From contig NZ_AXVD01000004.1 of NCBI RefSeq assembly GCF_000482385.1, forward strand, positions 186,001-250,000: a stretch of DNA of 64,000 nt, in the 5' to 3' direction. Positions 60,838 through 64,000 of the stretch are shown here, in pieces. The notes below the pieces were generated by a model, which saw only the letters and a program-made list of their open reading frames with translations, searched no databases and was not told the origin of the DNA. Origin of the DNA: Nocardia sp. CNY236. Lineage in GTDB: Bacteria; Actinomycetota; Actinomycetes; Mycobacteriales; Mycobacteriaceae. Each line of letters begins with the position of its first letter. The stretch's first letter is position 1. Both the position numbers and the translations under genes were made by a program.

Positions 60838-61701
60838 CTAGTTGCTGACAGTTCGCGGAGGTGCGCTGAGTGCGTGTGCAGCACCGAGGGCGCCGCCGAT
60901 ACCTGCGCCGATGGCGGTCAGTGGGACCGCCATGAGCGCCGCGCCGTATACGGCTCCGATCGGCGCGGCCGCGAGGCCGATCGGCATGAACGGCAGACCG
61001 ATGGCCAAGCCGAGGCCTCCGCCGGCCGCAGCGCCGATCAGGGCGAAGGGGCTCGAGAACGCCGCGCCGGCGGCGGCGCCGATCGCTGCGGCTCCGATGG
61101 TCTGGCCGGCGACACGGTCGGACCGGGTGCGTTCCATGCCCACCGAGTCGAGGAACGTCGCGAGGCCGGCCTCCGCGGATGCAGCACCATCGTTGATCTG
61201 GATGGCTTGCTCCCGGTTGAGCCAAGCCGGCGAGTCGACCTGCACGTCACCGAAGCGCAGCTTGCCGGGTGGCGGCGCGATCGGTGGGACCGGAGCCACC
61301 CGAACCGGCGCATGCAGCACGTCCACCGGGGCCAGGTACGTCTTGTCCGGGATCGGGCGCGCCCATTGCAAGGAGCTGAGCGTGTCGTGCGGAATCTGTC
61401 TACCTTCGTAGGGACGCACATTGGGAGCTACCGCCGCAGGCCAGGGTGCAGACGGGTCCGACGGCCCTGCGGGAGCGGGCAGGTCGGTGCCGATCGCTGG
61501 ATGCACCGCGGCATGTACCGCCGCCTCGATGGTCGCCTGGATGTTCTGCCCCATCAGGGACGGCCCCGCAGCGGGATCGGGCTCGGCGTGCGCGGTGCCG
61601 GATCCCACCAGTGCGAGGACCAGGGGCACCGCTCCCGCCGCGACAATCGGGCTCAACCGCTGTCGCCGTGAAAGAGGTGCTCTGTGCCTACCTGTGCCCA
61701 T
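60838..61701 (-). CDS. Secreted protein with glycine-zipper tail, unknown
   Basis: A 287-residue protein. A twin-Arg-free signal peptide (SPIVAAGAVPLVLALVGSGTAHA, cleavage after AHA) is followed by a Pro-rich part and a segment LRFGDVQVDSPAWLN. The last 90 residues are Ala/Gly-rich (GAAAIGAAAGAAF, GGGLGLAIGLP) with glycine-zipper spacing and could insert in a membrane. I do not recognise the family; similar proteins seem common in Nocardia. Convergent with ureD. Confidence 0.65.
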   Translation of the reverse strand: MGTGRHRAPLSRRQRLSPIVAAGAVPLVLALVGSGTAHAEPDPAAGPSLMGQNIQATIEAAVHAAVHPAIGTDLPAPAGPSDPSAPWPAAVAPNVRPYEGRQIPHDTLSSLQWARPIPDKTYLAPVDVLHAPVRVAPVPPIAPPPGKLRFGDVQVDSPAWLNREQAIQINDGAASAEAGLATFLDSVGMERTRSDRVAGQTIGAAAIGAAAGAAFSSPFALIGAAAGGGLGLAIGLPFMPIGLAAAPIGAVYGAALMAVPLTAIGAGIGGALGAAHALSAPPRTVSN

Positions 61702-61823
61702 GGATCACCTTTCATCCGGAAGCGAGACTTCGACGCCCCACATTCGGATACGCAGGCGACCCGGATTGGTCGAGCGGACCACGACGGACCGCACGAATAG
61801 TAGCCATTGATTTGCTGATTGCG

Positions 61824-63254
61824 TCAGCCTGTCGCAGTATCGGTGGCGGCGCGATTCGTCGCGACCCGGTTGGCGGTGGCCGCGCCGAGCGCTGCGGCGA
61901 CGCGCTCGGCGTCCTCGTCGCCGGTACCGACGGCCTCCAGTGCCAGGCGCGCGAACACCCATTGCTCGGTAGCAGCCATCTGTCCTCGACTGCGCCCGAG
62001 GAAGGTGACGAACCACTGGATGATGGTGATGATTCGACTGCGGTAGCCGACCAAGTAATACAGGTGCAGGGCCAGCCACGCCAGCCATGCGATGAATCCG
62101 CCGAACTCCAGCCGGCCCACTTGGCATACCGCACTGAATCGCGAGATCGTGGCCATACTGCCTTTGTTGAAATACTTGAACGGCTTTCGATCCCGAGGCG
62201 TTCGACCGCGTAGACCTGCGTGGATCTGCCGCGCGGCATAGGTCGCCCCCTGGATGGCGCCTTGGGCCTGCCCCGGTACATCGGGCACCGACATCAGGTC
62301 ACCGACCACGAAGACATTCGGGTGGCCCTTGATGGTCAGATCGGGCTCGACCACGACCCGGCCCGCGCGGTCGACCTCGGTGCCGGCGGACTGTTCGGCG
62401 AGCATCTTGCCCAATGGACTGGCCTGCACCCCGGCGGACCAGACCTTGCACACCGACTCGATGCGCCGGACCGTGCCGTCGGCATCGCGCACCGTCACGC
62501 CGGATGCGTCCACATCGGTCACCATGGCGTCGAGCTGGATCTCCACCCCCATTTTCTCCAGGCGCCGTTGGGCCTTGCCGCCGAGCTTGGGCCCCATCGG
62601 TCCGAGCACGGCGCCGGCGCCCTCGATCAGCACGACCCGAGCGTCGCGCGGATCGATGTTGTGGAAGGTGCCCTCCAATGTGCGGTCGGCGAGTTCAGCT
62701 ATCTGACCGGCCAATTCGACGCCGGTTGGGCCGGCGCCGACGACCACGAAAGTCAGCAGGCGGTCGCGCTGCTTCTGCGTGGTGGCCAGCTCGGCCAGCT
62801 CGAACGCGCCGAGGATGCGTCCACGCAACTCGAGCGCGTCATCGATGGTTTTCATACCGGGCGCGTAGGTGGCGAAATGATCGTTGCCGAAGTAGGACTG
62901 TTGGGCGCCGGTTGCGACGATCAGGCTGTCGAACTCCGTCACTGTGTCCTGGTCGAGCATGCGCGAGGTGACTGTCCGTGTGTGCAGGTCGATTTCGGTG
63001 ACCTCGCCGAGCAGCACCTGGGCGTTCTTCTGTTTACGTAGCACCAGTCGCGTTGCGGGTGCGATCTCGCCGACGGACAGAATTCCCGTTGCGACCTGGT
63101 AGAGCAGCGGCTGGAACAAATGTGTCGACGTCTTGGAGATCAGCGTGACATCGACGTCGGCGCGCGCGAGGTGCTTGGTGCCGAACAAGCCGCCGAATCC
63201 CGAGCCGATCACCACCACCCGGTGACGACCGTTCTCGACAGTCTGAGTGCTCAT
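61824..63254 (-). CDS. ndh: Type II NADH dehydrogenase
   Basis: A 476-residue single-subunit NADH:menaquinone oxidoreductase without proton pumping. FAD is bound by VIGSGFGGLFGTKHL (about 15-29), NADH by VVVGAGPTGVELAGQ. Near the C-terminus a hydrophobic segment (FIAWLAWLALHLYYLVGY) anchors it to the membrane. The ATG before STQTVENG has AGGAG about seven bases upstream. The Ala/Thr-rich tail is not conserved. Confidence 0.95.
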   Translation of the reverse strand: MSTQTVENGRHRVVVIGSGFGGLFGTKHLARADVDVTLISKTSTHLFQPLLYQVATGILSVGEIAPATRLVLRKQKNAQVLLGEVTEIDLHTRTVTSRMLDQDTVTEFDSLIVATGAQQSYFGNDHFATYAPGMKTIDDALELRGRILGAFELAELATTQKQRDRLLTFVVVGAGPTGVELAGQIAELADRTLEGTFHNIDPRDARVVLIEGAGAVLGPMGPKLGGKAQRRLEKMGVEIQLDAMVTDVDASGVTVRDADGTVRRIESVCKVWSAGVQASPLGKMLAEQSAGTEVDRAGRVVVEPDLTIKGHPNVFVVGDLMSVPDVPGQAQGAIQGATYAARQIHAGLRGRTPRDRKPFKYFNKGSMATISRFSAVCQVGRLEFGGFIAWLAWLALHLYYLVGYRSRIITIIQWFVTFLGRSRGQMAATEQWVFARLALEAVGTGDEDAERVAAALGAATANRVATNRAATDTATG

Positions 63255-63274
63255 CGTCCTGCTCCTCGATGGAC

Positions 63275-63304
63275 TTGACAGCCGTCCATGGACGGTTCTT
63301 GACA
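63275..63304. promoter_or_regulatory. Palindrome flanked by twin TTGACA boxes upstream of ndh
   Basis: CCGTCCATGGACGG (63282-63295) is a perfect palindrome. TTGACA occurs on the plus strand at 63275-63280 and 63299-63304, symmetrically near its edges. It lies 28-41 bases upstream of the ndh ATG in the 205-base ndh/P450 divergent gap and looks like a repressor site. Confidence 0.5.
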
Positions 63305-63459
63305 CGCCAACGGTAGCTGCCGCCCACGGCGACGGCACAGCGAGCTCCACGTCGCGGTCCTGGAGGTGTCAAAGCTCGAGATGAACGCGGATCTGCAGAA
63401 GCGGCCCCCAGTCGACCGCGAGCGTCTACTATGGAGGCTATTGCCTCAGGAGGGTTGCC

Positions 63460-64000
63460 ATGGTATTGGGTGACCACACAGTCGGCCGTGAGTCCGGCAT
63501 GTGGACCGAGTCGGAGAATGTCGCGCTGATCGAGGCCCCGCACACGCATCCGATCGATCGGGCGTTGGGGTTGCTACCGGAGAGGCGTCGGGTGCTGGCC
63601 ACACCGCCGCCCGGTAGCCGCACTGTTGCCGTGCACGGGGACGGTGGCCTGCCCTATTTCGGACGGGTGCTGCATTTCATGCGTTGGGGGCCCGCGGAGC
63701 TCATGCAGCGCTACCGGCGTTATGGACCGGTCTCGTTGCACACTTCGCTGGGAGTGGATCGAGTTCTGGTGGCCGGCCCGGAAGCATTGGAGGAGGTGCT
63801 CGGCCACAGACGTCGCGATTTCGGTCAGGGGTGGGACTACTTCATCGGTCCGTTCTTCCGGCGCGGACTACTCCTGCTGGAATTCGATGAACACAAGTTC
63901 CACCGTCGGATCATGCAACAGGCATTCACCAGACCGCGGCTGGATGCGCATCTGGCGGCCCTGATCCCCGTGGTGCGCACCAGTGTCGCCCGGTGGGTTC
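63460..64000 (+). CDS. Cytochrome P450, N-terminal part (runs off the window)
   Basis: 180 codons of an open frame without stop. After about 60 variable residues comes LPYFGRVLHFMRWGPAELM and RYRRYGPVSLHTSLG, the substrate-entry region of P450s, then VLVAGPEALEEVL, and a helix-C stretch LLEFDEHKFHRRIMQQAF where His/Arg contact heme propionates. The heme Cys lies beyond the window. AGGAGGG precedes the ATG. Substrate unknown; the early part resembles unspecific membrane-associated bacterial P450s. Divergent from ndh. Confidence 0.8.
   Translation, partial: MVLGDHTVGRESGMWTESENVALIEAPHTHPIDRALGLLPERRRVLATPPPGSRTVAVHGDGGLPYFGRVLHFMRWGPAELMQRYRRYGPVSLHTSLGVDRVLVAGPEALEEVLGHRRRDFGQGWDYFIGPFFRRGLLLLEFDEHKFHRRIMQQAFTRPRLDAHLAALIPVVRTSVARWV

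Overview
The window reads as core chromosome of a mycolic-acid actinomycete, most likely Nocardia or a close relative. The evidence is high GC with many GTG starts, fabG1-inhA, an MptB-type mannosyltransferase, and gene order that follows the M. tuberculosis block from secG (Rv1440) through pgl-opcA-zwf-tal-tkt, ctaB, qor, ctaA, mptB, sufR-sufT, the Rv1473 ABC-F gene, tetR-acn, an NlpC/P60 hydrolase, moxR1, fabG1-inhA-hemH and on to the NfeD/SPFH pair. The species call and the Rv correspondences come from memory of that genome, not from a search.

Layout. 0-6.2 kb: a META-domain lipoprotein, secG, a divergent SDR/epoxide-hydrolase pair, a START-like protein and a fused E1 2-oxoacid dehydrogenase. 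6.2-7.5 kb: a lower-GC decayed copy of a three-gene module (small ORF, DUF6879 protein, XRE/DUF5753 regulator). 7.5-14.1 kb: the pentose phosphate operon tkt-tal-zwf-opcA-pgl on the minus strand. 14.4-23.6 kb: heme O/A synthesis (ctaB, ctaA), quinone reductase, stress protein, iminopeptidase, ABC exporter and mptB. 23.7-26.1 kb: an intact copy of the same three-gene module plus a divergent resolvase-like gene, inserted between mptB and sufR. 26.3-32.6 kb: the sufR-B-D-C-S-U-T operon. 32.7-40.7 kb: an unknown gene, Ku, a lone lycopene cyclase, an MMPL transporter, an SDR and an ABC-F protein. 41.2-42.3 kb: an inserted RiPP cassette, namely a 33-residue precursor-like peptide followed by a graspetide-type ATP-grasp ligase. 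42.5-46.1 kb: acnR and acn. 46.3-52.2 kb: Rv1476-like membrane protein, NlpC/P60 hydrolase, moxR, DUF58 and VWA genes. 52.2-55 kb: fabG1-inhA-hemH. 55-58.6 kb: Rv1486c-like, DUF3097, NfeD and SPFH genes. 58.6-60.7 kb: ureF-ureG-ureD without the urease subunits. 60.8-64 kb: a secreted protein, type II NADH dehydrogenase and the start of a cytochrome P450.

The pieces most likely to be undescribed are the graspetide cassette at 41179-42242, which has its own promoter-like sequence, and the three-gene DUF6879/XRE module present in two copies 17 kb apart in opposite orientation. One copy is intact; the other keeps only its middle gene open. Several regulatory sites can be read directly: a SufR-type site over the sufR start, an AcnR-type site in the acn promoter, operator-like palindromes in three divergent promoters, and possible leaderless promoters (TANNNT 6-7 bases before the start codon) at several genes. 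No tRNA, rRNA, insertion sequence or CRISPR array was recognised.
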